Source: CAYQQK01 sp964420065
GTDB lineage: Bacteria > Bacillota > Dethiobacteria > DTU022
Assembly: GCA_964420065.1 (NCBI GenBank)
Contig: CAYQQK010000003.1
Coordinates: 62,001-126,000, forward strand
Length of the DNA stretch: 64,000 nt
Direction of reading: 5' to 3'
Under the pieces are notes generated by a model, which did not search any database, had not been told where the DNA came from, and saw nothing but the letters and a program-made list of their open reading frames with translations. The position numbers and the translations under genes are program-made. Positions within the stretch are counted from its first letter, which is position 1, and each line of letters opens with the position of its first letter. Below are positions 1 to 8,451 of this stretch, one piece after another.

Positions 1-1
1 G

Positions 2-325
2 CAGGTGTTGCATCATACCCGGGATGGTACCGCAGAGATCTTGAGACAGCAATATGTGACTGAAACGGATTTCCTCCTGGTGCAGAGCGCCTACCGGCAT
101 CTGCATCTGACGGATCAGCAGTTGAAAAAGCAGGAAAAATTGCGCTTCCGGGCACTTCAGACCGTGCAAAAGCAGCAAAAAGAGTTGCAACAGCGCTGGC
201 AACAGAGGCGGATCCTGGAAATCCTGCAGGATCATGCCTGCGCCTCCTACCGGCGGGAAGAGACGCGGCAGGAACAAAAAACCTGTGACGAGCTGGCCCT
301 GTACGCGTACAAGCCCAAAATTTGA
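2..325 (+). CDS. fliJ: FliJ-like flagellar export chaperone, C-terminal part (5' truncated by window)
   Basis: The reading frame is open from the first bases of the window and ends at 325, so only about the last 107 residues are present; FliJ is normally near 145 residues. The visible part is almost entirely charged, glutamine-rich helix (a run of QKQQKELQQRW type heptads around residues 55-70), which fits the coiled-coil FliJ stalk that links the FliI ATPase to the export gate FlhA. The sequence itself is weakly conserved; the call rests mainly on the helix pattern and on its place directly before fliK, the usual fliI-fliJ-fliK order. Confidence 0.7.
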   Translation, partial: QVLHHTRDGTAEILRQQYVTETDFLLVQSAYRHLHLTDQQLKKQEKLRFRALQTVQKQQKELQQRWQQRRILEILQDHACASYRREETRQEQKTCDELALYAYKPKI

Positions 326-386
326 CCGATCAATCCGGCTGTGCCGGATCAAACCGGTCGGAATGAAGATGAAAGGAGGTGAATCC

Positions 387-1754
387 ATGTCTCAAATAGT
401 GGTTGTATTGCCACACGGCGGGGTTGAAGAGACAACATCCAATATCCACGTCAGGGGAAACGGTGCTGGCGACACGCTTTTTGCCGGCTTGCTGGAGCAG
501 GTCCTCTTTCCAGACCGGGCCGTTTCCGGCTCCATGAAAATGACGTTGCCTTCGGAAACGGCCGTCTCGGCTCCGGGGGAGAAAGAATGTGGAGAGCGGG
601 GAAAAAGCATCACTTTTCCCGGAAATGCCGTACCCGGGAACGGATCCGAAGAGCGGGAAAGGGATCAGGTCGCAACCGCCGCCGGCCGCGCCGGTTGCAC
701 TCCTGCGGCAGGGCTGTTCTCCTTGCCGGTTTATTCCGGCACTACTCCGGCTGCTCTGGAAACGGGCTTTGCGGCAAAAACGGGATCTGGAGCACTGCCC
801 TTGCTGCTGGAAATGGCCCGCAATGACCCGGTTAGGGCCGTAACGGACGTCATTTCCAAGGCGCCGCTGCGGTTGGATGCCTGTTTTGATCTTCCGCCGC
901 AAATCGTGGAACCGGAGGACGGTGGATACTTGGCCGTCCCGGAGCGGCAGGATCCGGCGGATCGGTTCCTTTCCCAAACCGGGGTTCGTTCAAACGGGCT
1001 GCAAGAAAAAGTGTTTCCCCTTGCGGCAGGAAGCACGGCTCCGGAATGCCCGAAACCGGAGCCGGTGCGGCCTGAAAGAGCGGCAACGCCCGGGGAATCT
1101 GCAGTATTTTTCCGAGAAAACCGGACGGGGAACCCGGGAGCAAGGCCCCGTGGCGCCAAGGAACCCTTTTTGGAAACGCCGCTTTTCAAAAACGAATCCG
1201 GCCCCGTTGCGGCGGAGCCGCACCGGGGCGTTTCGGCGGCCGGAAGCGGGCCGGTAGAACCCTTTTCTTTGACCCGTTCCGGTCAAGCGGGAAGAACGGC
1301 CGGGTCAGCCCGCGAGGATCTATTGGCGCAGTTGGGGGCGCGTATTACTTACCTGCGGGAACGCGGCAATCTGCCGGCGGAAATGAGGTTGCAGCTAAAG
1401 CCGCCGGATCTGGGGGAGATTGCGATCCGGGTCTCTCGCCAGGACGGCCGCCTGTCCGTCCGGTTTGCGGCGGAAGTTTCGGCACAGGAACTGCTCCGGG
1501 CCTGTCTCGGTGAGTTGCAACAGCGGTTGCCGCAGGCGGATTTCTCTCTGACACGCTCCGATCTCGGTGCTGCCGGTCCGGGTGCCTCTTTTTCCTCCTG
1601 GACGGGAGACGGGGATCGGGGTCAAAATCGCTTTATTCCGGACCAGTCCGGCGGGGGAGCCGAGGTGGAGCGGCCCGCGGTTGCTCCGGATACGGCTTCT
1701 TTCCCCGATCTGCAGGCCGGTTCTTTTCACCAGGGGATCAACTACTGGGCTTGA
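387..1754 (+). CDS. fliK: FliK, flagellar hook-length control protein
   Basis: A 455-residue protein with the two-part FliK build: a long, low-conservation region rich in Pro, Gly, Ala and Glu (about residues 1-305), then a conserved C-terminal Flg_hook domain (about 311-420) containing LRLQLKPPDLGEIAIRV. FliK is secreted as a ruler during hook growth and its C-terminal domain switches the FlhB export gate from hook to filament substrates. The ATG at 387 is chosen because AAAGGAGGTGA lies just upstream; an open frame extends further 5' to 234 but has no comparable ribosome site and would overlap fliJ. Followed 20 bases later by flgD. Confidence 0.88.
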   Translation: MSQIVVVLPHGGVEETTSNIHVRGNGAGDTLFAGLLEQVLFPDRAVSGSMKMTLPSETAVSAPGEKECGERGKSITFPGNAVPGNGSEERERDQVATAAGRAGCTPAAGLFSLPVYSGTTPAALETGFAAKTGSGALPLLLEMARNDPVRAVTDVISKAPLRLDACFDLPPQIVEPEDGGYLAVPERQDPADRFLSQTGVRSNGLQEKVFPLAAGSTAPECPKPEPVRPERAATPGESAVFFRENRTGNPGARPRGAKEPFLETPLFKNESGPVAAEPHRGVSAAGSGPVEPFSLTRSGQAGRTAGSAREDLLAQLGARITYLRERGNLPAEMRLQLKPPDLGEIAIRVSRQDGRLSVRFAAEVSAQELLRACLGELQQRLPQADFSLTRSDLGAAGPGASFSSWTGDGDRGQNRFIPDQSGGGAEVERPAVAPDTASFPDLQAGSFHQGINYWA

Positions 1755-1774
1755 GCGAAGGGAGGTCAACAAAG

Positions 1775-2206
1775 ATGATCAATGCAACGACCGCAGCCGC
1801 AGCTACGACGACGGCTTCAGCTTCCAGCGGGAACGTGGGCAAGCAAGAGATGGGGGTGGATCTGTTTTTACAGCTTCTGGTGACCCAGATGCGTTACCAG
1901 GACCCCCTTTCGGGATCGCAGGATACGGGTGAACTGATGACCCAGCTTACCCTTTTTACGATGCTCGAGCAAGTGGTTCAGCTTCAGCAGGCGGTAAACC
2001 GGCAGGCTATCGCCCAGGATCAAAGCCGTACGCTTGACTTGCTTAACCGGACCGTTGAGGTGAGGGATTCCGGTGGAAACGTGCGGCAGGGCGAGGTGAC
2101 CGCGGTCATCTTCGAAGCGGAACGGACCCTGGTTGCCGTTGGCGGGATCGAGTATCCTGACAGCGCCGTGATCCGGGTCGTGGGAGGGGCTGTCCATGAT
2201 CTCTAG
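1775..2206 (+). CDS. flgD: FlgD, flagellar hook-capping/scaffold protein
   Basis: 143 residues, the short form of FlgD usual in Firmicutes. The diagnostic block lies near residues 27-55: a helix with FLQLLVTQMRYQDPL followed by a Thr/Leu-rich segment ending FTMLEQVVQL. The protein caps the growing hook and allows FlgE subunits to polymerise, then leaves. The ATG at 1775 follows GGAGGT at 1761-1766 with good spacing; an in-frame TTG at 1751 would overlap fliK and lacks a site. The gene overlaps the next by 11 bases, suggesting translational coupling. Confidence 0.92.
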   Translation: MINATTAAAATTTASASSGNVGKQEMGVDLFLQLLVTQMRYQDPLSGSQDTGELMTQLTLFTMLEQVVQLQQAVNRQAIAQDQSRTLDLLNRTVEVRDSGGNVRQGEVTAVIFEAERTLVAVGGIEYPDSAVIRVVGGAVHDL

Positions 2207-2594
2207 AACCGGGCCCCTGAATCCGGCCGCACCCGGGCGGAGCCCTGTTCCGGTCCGACGCCCTGAACGAAGGCCGGCGCCGGAGCACCGGGGTTTTTCC
2301 TTTCAGGACCTTCTGGAAAAAACACAAGTCCGGGAAGAAGGCCTGGTTTTTTCCGCCCATGCCCGCGAACGCCTTGAAAGCCGTCGCATCCGACTGCAGG
2401 AAGGCGATCTGGATAAACTGTCCCGGGCGATGGAGAAAGCCGGGCAAAAAGGAGCCCGCTCGGCGTTGTTGCTTTACGGCACTCTGGCCATGATCACCAG
2501 CGTGCCCAATCGCACCATCATTACCGCCGTGGATACGGCCGGGGCGGGCGCACAGGTTTTTACCAATATCGACAGTGCGGTCATCGTTGAATAA
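2196..2594 (+). CDS. Flagellar operon protein of the TIGR02530 type
   Basis: 132 residues beginning inside the last codons of flgD. After a proline/arginine-rich leader, residues about 36-130 hold the conserved part: FSFQDLLEK, then FSAHARERLESR, and a C-terminal block with LLLYGTLAMITSVPNRTIITAVD. This small protein is found between flgD and flgE in many Firmicutes and some other flagellated bacteria; it is annotated as a flagellar operon protein and its exact job is not established. The position and the SAHARERLxxR block make the family assignment firm, while the function remains unknown; a role in hook assembly is inference from context. Confidence 0.8.
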   Translation: MISRTGPLNPAAPGRSPVPVRRPERRPAPEHRGFSFQDLLEKTQVREEGLVFSAHARERLESRRIRLQEGDLDKLSRAMEKAGQKGARSALLLYGTLAMITSVPNRTIITAVDTAGAGAQVFTNIDSAVIVE

Positions 2595-2685
2595 GGCCGG
2601 ACCTCCGGCGGGGGAGCCTTGTCCCGTGGAAAGAGCGAAGCGGGACGGCCGCACCGGTTTTAATATGCCAGAAGGAGGTAGTTTC

Positions 2686-4188
2686 ATGATTCGTTCATTG
2701 AGTACCGCCGTTTCCGGTTTACGGGGCTACCAGATCAAACTTGATGTGATCGGCAACAATATTGCCAATGTGAATACGGTTGCTTTCAAAAAGTCCCAGG
2801 CCCGTTTCGAGGACCTGCTCAGCGAGACCATCCAGAGCGCGACCGCACCCCTGGTTCGAGGCGGGATCAACCCGTCACAGGTGGGGACCGGGATCCAGGT
2901 CTCCTCGATCATGGATCATCACGACCAGGGGGCCATGCAGACGACCGACCGGGACACCGACCTGGCGATCGAGGGGGCCGGCTTTTTTGTTGTCTTTGAC
3001 GGGCAGCAGCTCTACTTTACCCGGGATGGTTCTTTTGGGCGTGACGCCAACGGAGAGCTGGTCAACGTCAATGGCCTCAAGTTGATGGGTTATATCGGCC
3101 GCGATACCGATGCGACCGGTGAACTGAGTTCGCTGCACATCCCCCTGGGCGAGCAGATGGTGGCCCGTGCCTCGGAAAACCTTTACTTTTCAGGAAACCT
3201 GGACGCAGGCGCCCGTGAAATGATGCCCGAGATTCAGGTACTATATCTGGGCAATGCTACCGGCGGCAGCTTTACTTTGAGCAACGGAACGTTCAACGAG
3301 ACATTGAACTTTGATGCTGATATTGACGCGATCACCGACGCCCTGGAAGACTTTTACGGAAGTGGGATGGTTACTGTAACGGACGACGGCGCGGGCGGTT
3401 TCGAGATCGCTTTCGATCCGGTCGTTGGCAAGTCGGGGCTTATATTTGACGGTAGCGATTTGGATGATGCGACCGAAGAACCGGGTCTGGATGAAAAGCA
3501 GTCGTTCAAGGTGGCGGACTGCCGCCATTACGAGTACGACGTCTTCGATTCCCTTGGGCGGCGCTACCTGGTCGAGTTTGTCTTTACCCCGGCGGGGGGT
3601 AATACGTGGGCCTACGAGGCCACCCTGGAGGGGGGGGCGATCTCTATCGGTGGCGGGATACTGGCTTTTGACACAAAGGGTTATATCGACCAGAGCGCCT
3701 CCAACATCGGCCCCCTGAGCTACACCCCGCCCGGCGCCGATACACTCAATGTGATGCTTGATTTCTCGAAAGCAACCCAGCTGGCCGGATCGAGCAACCT
3801 CCTCGTGCGGGAGCAGGACGGGTTTACCGCCGGTGAGCTGGTCGCGTTTTCGATCGGTCGGACCGGGGTCATTACCGGCACTTACAGCAACGGGATGGTA
3901 GAACAGTTGGGGCAGCTGGCGTTGGCTTACTTTGCCAACCCGGAAGGTTTGTTGAAAGAGGGCGGAAACCTGTACCAGATCACGGCCAACTCCGGCGAGG
4001 CCCGGATCGGCGCGGCGGGGGTTGACGGCCGGGGCATGGTCCAGTCCTACTCCCTGGAGATGTCGAACGCCGACCTCTCTTTCGAATTTACCGAGTTGAT
4101 CACGACCAGCCGGGCTTTCCAGGCCAACACCCGGGTCATCACTACTTCCGACGAAGTATTGCAGGAAGTGATCAATATGAAGCGGTAA
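2686..4188 (+). CDS. flgE: FlgE, flagellar hook protein
   Basis: 500 residues. The N terminus carries the flagellar rod/hook signature (MIRSLSTAVSGLRGYQ, then DVIGNNIANVNTVAFKK), and the C terminus has the matching coiled-coil segment with SNADLSFEFTELITTSRAFQANTRV. Together these ends form the D0 core of the hook, and the middle is the variable surface domain. The ATG at 2686 is preceded by GAAGGAGG at 2671-2678; an upstream in-frame start at 2575 would overlap the previous gene. The gene is followed by a strong stem-loop with a T tract, so this first flagellar block probably ends here. Confidence 0.95.
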   Translation: MIRSLSTAVSGLRGYQIKLDVIGNNIANVNTVAFKKSQARFEDLLSETIQSATAPLVRGGINPSQVGTGIQVSSIMDHHDQGAMQTTDRDTDLAIEGAGFFVVFDGQQLYFTRDGSFGRDANGELVNVNGLKLMGYIGRDTDATGELSSLHIPLGEQMVARASENLYFSGNLDAGAREMMPEIQVLYLGNATGGSFTLSNGTFNETLNFDADIDAITDALEDFYGSGMVTVTDDGAGGFEIAFDPVVGKSGLIFDGSDLDDATEEPGLDEKQSFKVADCRHYEYDVFDSLGRRYLVEFVFTPAGGNTWAYEATLEGGAISIGGGILAFDTKGYIDQSASNIGPLSYTPPGADTLNVMLDFSKATQLAGSSNLLVREQDGFTAGELVAFSIGRTGVITGTYSNGMVEQLGQLALAYFANPEGLLKEGGNLYQITANSGEARIGAAGVDGRGMVQSYSLEMSNADLSFEFTELITTSRAFQANTRVITTSDEVLQEVINMKR

Positions 4189-4190
4189 CG

Positions 4191-4275
4191 CTCTCCCACT
4201 TCTCCCTCCTTGCGGGGGGGAGGGAGAAGTGGGGTCTTTTTCTCTCCCTGCCTGCGGGGGATGAGGAAAAAAAGC
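4191..4275. repeat. Paired CT/AG-rich palindromes, locus 1 of 4
   Basis: Two adjacent units of the form CTCCCTccttgcGGGGGAGGGAG lie here (4200-4233 and about 4242-4266). Similar paired GC-rich palindromes, always intergenic, recur near 8.3, 10.3 and 22.0 kb. The first unit also works as the flgE terminator. Similarity between loci is in layout and composition rather than exact sequence. Confidence 0.5.
4195..4241 (+). terminator. Strong intrinsic terminator after flgE
   Basis: A perfect 15-bp stem (5' arm 4195-4209, CCCACTTCTCCCTCC; 3' arm 4219-4233) is followed by TCTTTTTC. It lies 7 bases after the flgE stop and would separate fliJ-flgE transcription from motA onward. A second, weaker hairpin-like stretch of the same composition follows at about 4242-4266. 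Confidence 0.8.
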
Positions 4276-4345
4276 GGGCAGCCGGAAGGAATTGCGGCAC
4301 CAACGGGATCACCTCTCCCAATTACAATAACGGAGAGAGCTAGAG

Positions 4346-5161
4346 ATGAAACGCTTTGACGCCATGACGTTGTTGGGCATGATCACCGGCCTCAGCTTGG
4401 TCCTCTTCGGGATCAGTAACGAAGGAGGAGACCTGGGGGGGTTCTGGAACTTTTCCGGTATTCTGATTACCGTCGGCGGTTCTTTTGGCGCGCTGATGGT
4501 TAATTACAGGGCGGATGAGATCAAGGCTGTTTTACAGGTGACCAAGCAGGCCTTCATCAGGAGGGATGAAAGTATTGTTGAACTAAGCCGTCATTTCACC
4601 GACATGGCAACCAAAGCCCGCCGCGAGGGGCTGCTGGGTTTGGAGGACGAACTGGAGGAAATCACCGACTCTTTTTTGCACAATGGGCTGCAAATGGTGA
4701 TCGACGGTTTTGAACCGGATACGATCCGCCATATTTTGAATGCCGAAATAGACGCCCTGGAGGGACGGCATGAACTGGGTCAGAATCTTTTCCGGACCTG
4801 GGGTGCGCTTGCCCCTGCTTTCGGCATGATTGGGACCCTGATCGGCCTGGTGATGATGTTGACCCGGCTCGATGATCCCAATGCGATCGGGCCCGGCATG
4901 GCGGTGGCGCTTTTGACCACCTTTTATGGCGCCATCTTGGCCAACCTGGTCTTTATTCCGCTGGCCGGCAAGCTGGCTATTTACAGCGAAAACGAGGTTC
5001 GCCGGAAAGAGATCATGATCGAGGCCCTGCTGGCCTTGCAAAGCGGGATCAACCCGCGCCTGCTCCAGGAACAATTAAAAGCCTACTACACACCCCAGGA
5101 AAAAAGGCTTCTTGAAACACCGGAACGGGAAGAAGAGGGGAAGGCGATCAGCAATGCCTAG
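4346..5161 (+). CDS. motA: MotA, flagellar stator proton/sodium channel subunit
   Basis: 271 residues with the MotA plan: two membrane segments near the N terminus (about 8-25 and 34-52, the latter with ITVGGSFGALMV), a cytoplasmic loop of about 95 residues that carries the charged residues contacting FliG, and two further helices near 150-172 (WGALAPAFGMIGTLIGLV) and 187-212 (MAVALLTTFYGAILANLVF). The prolines in these helices match the conserved channel prolines. MotA and MotB form the torque-generating stator. The last 8 bases overlap motB. Whether the ion is proton or sodium cannot be told safely from the sequence. Confidence 0.93.
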   Translation: MKRFDAMTLLGMITGLSLVLFGISNEGGDLGGFWNFSGILITVGGSFGALMVNYRADEIKAVLQVTKQAFIRRDESIVELSRHFTDMATKARREGLLGLEDELEEITDSFLHNGLQMVIDGFEPDTIRHILNAEIDALEGRHELGQNLFRTWGALAPAFGMIGTLIGLVMMLTRLDDPNAIGPGMAVALLTTFYGAILANLVFIPLAGKLAIYSENEVRRKEIMIEALLALQSGINPRLLQEQLKAYYTPQEKRLLETPEREEEGKAISNA

Positions 5162-5900
5162 CCGGCGTTCTCAGCGGCCTTCTAAAAAAAACGAGGTCGA
5201 TACTTCTTCCTGGATGGTTACCTATACCGATATGACCACCCTGCTCCTGGCCTTCTTCATTCTGATCTTCTCGTTTTCGATCATTGATGTGGAGCGCTTT
5301 GAACGTATTTTGGCTTCGATCCAGCTTTCCTTCCTGGGGCATACCGGTATTCTGGACAGCCCCCCGGAAATCGACCGGCCGATCTTCGAGGAGATCCCCG
5401 TTGGCGGCGGCCTGTTCGAACAGGATGAAGTGGCTTTACTGGAACGGATGCAAGAAATAGAAAAAGTGAAGCAACAGGTCGAGGAGTTTCTGGAAAGCAT
5501 GGGTTTAACGGGTGTGGTGGAGGTAAGGGTGGAACATCGCGGCGTGGTCATGAATCTGCCCGATTATATCTTTTTCGAGCGATCCAGCGCTGATTTGCGC
5601 CCGGAGGCATGCGTGATTCTGGACAAATTAGCCAAGATTTTCCGGCAAGTACAACACCGGATCATCGTTGAAGGACATACCTGCAATCTGCCGATCAACC
5701 TGCCTCTGTTCCCCAGCAACTGGGAACTGTCGGTGATCCGTTCGGTGCGGGTGACACGCTACCTGGTCGAAAAACAGAAACTGGAACCAAACCGGCTTAT
5801 CGCTACCGGTTACGGCGAGTACCAGCCGCTGCAATCAAACGAGACAGCCGAAGGACGCGCGGCGAACCGCCGGGTTACATTTGTGATCGAAATCGAATAA
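5154..5900 (+). CDS. motB: MotB, flagellar stator peptidoglycan-binding subunit
   Basis: 248 residues. A basic N terminus leads into a single membrane helix with WMVTYTDMTTLLLAFFI; Asp26 in this motif is the ion-binding residue of the stator. A linker of about 90 residues containing the plug and charged helix follows, then an OmpA-like peptidoglycan-binding domain from about residue 140, with IIVEGHTCN and the C-terminal GYGEYQPLQSNETAEGRAANRRV. The ATG at 5154 overlaps the motA stop region, which supports it over an upstream in-frame TTG at 5112. Confidence 0.94.
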   Translation: MPSRRSQRPSKKNEVDTSSWMVTYTDMTTLLLAFFILIFSFSIIDVERFERILASIQLSFLGHTGILDSPPEIDRPIFEEIPVGGGLFEQDEVALLERMQEIEKVKQQVEEFLESMGLTGVVEVRVEHRGVVMNLPDYIFFERSSADLRPEACVILDKLAKIFRQVQHRIIVEGHTCNLPINLPLFPSNWELSVIRSVRVTRYLVEKQKLEPNRLIATGYGEYQPLQSNETAEGRAANRRVTFVIEIE

Positions 5901-5936
5901 AACACCGGCACTGGACCGGTTCAAGGGGGTGGCATC

Positions 5937-6458
5937 TTGCAGGCAGGGGTGAAACGGAGAAGCCTGGAGGAATTCCCGGCCCGGGAAGCGCCAAAAAGTG
6001 CCGCACCGCAGGGTGGTAAGGAAAAAACATTGTTCCTTTTATTAATCACCGTGCTGGTATTGTTCTTTATTACCACCGCTTTTTTACTGTTTGGAAAGGA
6101 CTTGATCGCCCGGCTTCCCACTTTCGCGGCCGGAGATAAAACAGTGGAGGCCGGACCGCAATACCAGACCGGTCTGAAAGAATTTCAGGTCAACCTGGCC
6201 GATAACGGCGCCAGGCGCTACCTGCGAGTAAAGCTTGTGCTCGGGTATGACGCCAGGTCGCTTCAGAAAGAGATCGAGCGGCGGGAAAACGAAATGCGCT
6301 CCGCCATCATCACCCTCCTCCGTGGCAAGACCGTAGCCGATCTGGACGAGCCCGGAGGTGCAGTAAAACTACAGGCCGATTTAATGGCGGAAGTGAACCG
6401 GTTTTTAGCAACCGGTGAAATCGAGGCGATTTACTTCGATGAATTGATTATCCAGTAG
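5937..6458 (+). CDS. fliL: FliL, flagellar basal-body-associated stator factor
   Basis: 173 residues with one N-terminal membrane helix (about 30-52, LFLLLITVLVLFFITTAFLL) and an extracytoplasmic domain that ends in the FliL pattern of short strands and a charged helix (YLRVKLVLGYDARSLQKEIERRENEMR). FliL forms a ring around the stator and supports its activation. The TTG at 5937 is chosen because AAGGGGGTGG lies five bases upstream. It follows motB closely, as expected for a stator gene block. Confidence 0.88.
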   Translation: MQAGVKRRSLEEFPAREAPKSAAPQGGKEKTLFLLLITVLVLFFITTAFLLFGKDLIARLPTFAAGDKTVEAGPQYQTGLKEFQVNLADNGARRYLRVKLVLGYDARSLQKEIERRENEMRSAIITLLRGKTVADLDEPGGAVKLQADLMAEVNRFLATGEIEAIYFDELIIQ

Positions 6459-6470
6459 GGAGTGACCGGC

Positions 6471-6836
6471 ATGGCTGAACACGGCTTCAATGCATTCGAT
6501 TCCAGGGCTACCCCTTCCGTGAAAGAAAACGGTGTTCCGGTGGTGAACAGGGTTACTTTTCCTTCCTTGCCGGACGCACCTGCCGGCCCGTCACAGCATG
6601 GGATACCTGCCGTATTTCATGCTGTGGCGCTGGCCCTGCAAGCAGAGCTTGGCAAAACCATGCTCAAGGTCCGGGATTTGATCAATCTTGAACAGGGCTC
6701 GCTTCTCAAGCTGGACCGGCTTGCCGATGAGAGTATCGCTGTTCTGGTTAACGAGGTTCCGTTCGCACAGGGCGAAGTGGTTGTGATCAACGACCGTTTT
6801 GCTGTTCGGATCACCGCTTTCGACGGAGAAGCTTGA
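6471..6836 (+). CDS. FliN-like SpoA-domain protein (first copy), flagellar switch or export C-ring component
   Basis: 121 residues. The first 50 are low in conservation; residues about 55-118 form a SpoA (surface presentation of antigens) domain: LQAELGKTMLKVRDLINLEQGSLLKLDR, then VLVNEVPFAQGEVVVINDRFAVRIT. This is the domain that makes up FliN in the C-ring. It sits between fliL and fliO, where fliM-fliN/fliY normally lie, but no fliM is beside it. A second fliN and a fliY occur at 19.3-20.7 kb, so this is an additional copy. The ATG at 6471 has GGGAG at 6458-6462; an in-frame GTG at 6462 is less likely. Confidence 0.8.
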   Translation: MAEHGFNAFDSRATPSVKENGVPVVNRVTFPSLPDAPAGPSQHGIPAVFHAVALALQAELGKTMLKVRDLINLEQGSLLKLDRLADESIAVLVNEVPFAQGEVVVINDRFAVRITAFDGEA

Positions 6837-6867
6837 TCGGGTTAAAACGTTAAAAGAAGGAATAAAC

Positions 6868-7254
6868 ATGGAAGAATATGCTTTTCTGGCCAGAGTTATC
6901 CCGACCTTGCTGCTGGTGCCGGTCCTGGCCTATCTGGCCCTGCGTTATGGCTTGAAAGCCATTTACCCCGGTCTGGGACGGAGCCGCCTGCGGGTACTGG
7001 AAAAGATACCTCTCGATGCAAAATCGGGCAGTGCACTGCTGCTGGTGCAGGCCGGTGACGAACTGCTCCTTTTGGGGCTGGCCCGGGGCGGTGTTTCACT
7101 GATCAAGGAACTGGAACCGGAGTTGCTGACGGACAAGGAAGGCCAGCCGGCAGGCGATACTCCGGCCGTTCCGGACGGCTTCGCCGGTTTTCTGAAACAG
7201 GCCGGTCGGAGCCTGCTCAAACCGCTGCAGCAGGAATGGCGGCGGGCACGATGA
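6868..7254 (+). CDS. fliO: FliO/FliZ, flagellar export-gate assembly factor
   Basis: 128 residues. It has an N-terminal membrane helix (about 6-25), then a short cytoplasmic domain with LRVLEKIPLDAKSGSALLLVQAGDELLLLGLARGG-type sequence (the FliO core of small beta strands), and a polar tail. FliO helps assemble the FliP ring of the export gate. The ATG at 6868 follows AAGAAGGAATAAAC; an upstream GTG-type frame start overlaps the previous gene and is unlikely. The stop overlaps the fliP start in the form ATGA. Confidence 0.85.
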   Translation: MEEYAFLARVIPTLLLVPVLAYLALRYGLKAIYPGLGRSRLRVLEKIPLDAKSGSALLLVQAGDELLLLGLARGGVSLIKELEPELLTDKEGQPAGDTPAVPDGFAGFLKQAGRSLLKPLQQEWRRAR

Positions 7255-8015
7255 AGACAAACCGGCTCAAAACTGTTCTGAGCATTCTGCTCGTTCTGGC
7301 CCTGGTGCTGTGGTATGGGACCGGGCGGGCGGGAGCACAAACACCTTCTTTGGAACTGCATCTGGGCGGAGGCGGTGAAGAACCGGCGGCCCTGGTTGGC
7401 ACCTTGCAGCTTCTACTGGTGCTGGCCTTGCTTAGCCTGGCGCCGGCCATGATCATGCTCATGACTTCCTTTACCAGGATTGTCGTGGTCCTGGCTTTTG
7501 TTCGCAATGCGCTGGCCACGCCGCAGATCCCGCCGAACCAGGTTCTGATCGGCCTGGCCATTTTCCTTACTTTTTTTGTGATGAGCCCCACCCTGAACAG
7601 AATTAATGAAGAGGCTTTGCAGCCCTATCTGGCCGGTGAGATCGAACAGGAGGAAGCGATTGCGGCGGGTTCCGGGACCATACGCGAGTTCATGTTGCCC
7701 CATACCCGGGAGAAGGACTTGCAATTGTTCATGGGCTTGGCCGGGTTGGAGGTATCACCACCGGCGGAGGGAATTCCCTTGTATGCGTTGATCCCTTCTT
7801 TTGTCATCAGTGAGCTCAAAACCGCTTTTCAAATGGGTTTCGTGGTTTTTATCCCTTTCCTGATTATCGACATGGTTGTGGCCAGCACGCTTATGTCCAT
7901 GGGTATGTTCATGCTTCCCCCCGTGATCGTGTCCTTGCCGTTCAAGTTGATGCTGTTTGTTCTCGTCGACGGGTGGTATCTGGTGATCAAATCTTTAATG
8001 GAAAGTTTATTTTGA
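7251..8015 (+). CDS. fliP: FliP, flagellar type III export gate protein
   Basis: 254 residues beginning with a cleavable-looking signal peptide (basic start, hydrophobic run to about residue 22, then GRAGA), as is usual for FliP. Signature segments are MIMLMTSFTRIVVVLAFVRNALATPQIPPNQVLIGLAIFLTFFVM near 65-110 and, near the C terminus, ELKTAFQMGFVVFIPFLIIDMVVASTLMSMGM. FliP, FliQ and FliR form the central export channel. The start at 7251 is inferred from the ATGA overlap with fliO; ATG at 7236 is an alternative. Confidence 0.95.
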   Translation: MKTNRLKTVLSILLVLALVLWYGTGRAGAQTPSLELHLGGGGEEPAALVGTLQLLLVLALLSLAPAMIMLMTSFTRIVVVLAFVRNALATPQIPPNQVLIGLAIFLTFFVMSPTLNRINEEALQPYLAGEIEQEEAIAAGSGTIREFMLPHTREKDLQLFMGLAGLEVSPPAEGIPLYALIPSFVISELKTAFQMGFVVFIPFLIIDMVVASTLMSMGMFMLPPVIVSLPFKLMLFVLVDGWYLVIKSLMESLF

Positions 8016-8027
8016 GGAGTGCGAAGG

Positions 8028-8294
8028 ATGACGGCAGATCAGGTTCTGGGAGTAGTGCGGGAGGCGATTGTGCTTATCTTGTTAATGGTGGCTCCGTTAC
8101 TGGGTACGGGGTTATTGGTTGGCCTGACGGTGAGTGTTTTCCAGGCTACCACCCAGATCCAGGAACCGACGCTGGCCTTTGTCCCCAAAATCGTTGCCGT
8201 TCTGGGGGCGCTTTTTTTATTTGGCGGCTGCATTTTGCGCCTGATCGTTCAATTCACCCTGCAGTTGTGGGAAGCAGGATTCACCTTGATGTAA
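8028..8294 (+). CDS. fliQ: FliQ, flagellar type III export gate protein
   Basis: 88 residues, the standard FliQ length, with two membrane helices (about 14-38 and 50-75) and the family segments GLTVSVFQATTQIQEPTLAFVPK. It packs around FliP in the export gate. GAGGAG at 8014-8019 is well spaced for the ATG at 8028. It lies 12 bases after fliP. A 157-base gap with palindromic sequence separates it from fliR, which is unusual because these genes are normally tightly packed. Confidence 0.95.
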   Translation: MTADQVLGVVREAIVLILLMVAPLLGTGLLVGLTVSVFQATTQIQEPTLAFVPKIVAVLGALFLFGGCILRLIVQFTLQLWEAGFTLM

Positions 8295-8299
8295 ATAGT

Positions 8300-8446
8300 T
8301 GGTTTTTCCTCCCCTTCCCTCCTTGTAAAGGTGGAACGGAGCAGGGGTTACGGTAACCGTTGATATTGGCGGCGGCAAGCAGGCAATTTCTCATCCCTCT
8401 TGAGGGGGAAAAGGTGTGGCCGGAGGGGATGGGTCAGGGGGGAGTG
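8300..8446. repeat. Paired GC-rich palindromic sequence, locus 2 of 4, between fliQ and fliR
   Basis: The gap holds CCTCCCCTTCCCTCCttgtaAAGGTGGAACGG-type sequence near 8310-8345 and a second unit near 8393-8443, TCATCCCTCTTGAGGGGGAA followed by GGGGATGGGTCAGGGG. Both are degenerate compared with loci 1 and 4. The 3' edge of the second unit appears to provide the G-rich ribosome site of fliR. Confidence 0.4.
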
Positions 8447-8451
8447 ATAAG

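Noticed and set aside
330..977. Minus-strand open frame within fliK
   Set aside because: Lies wholly inside the well-placed fliK gene, no ribosome site, Arg/Ser-rich shadow composition.
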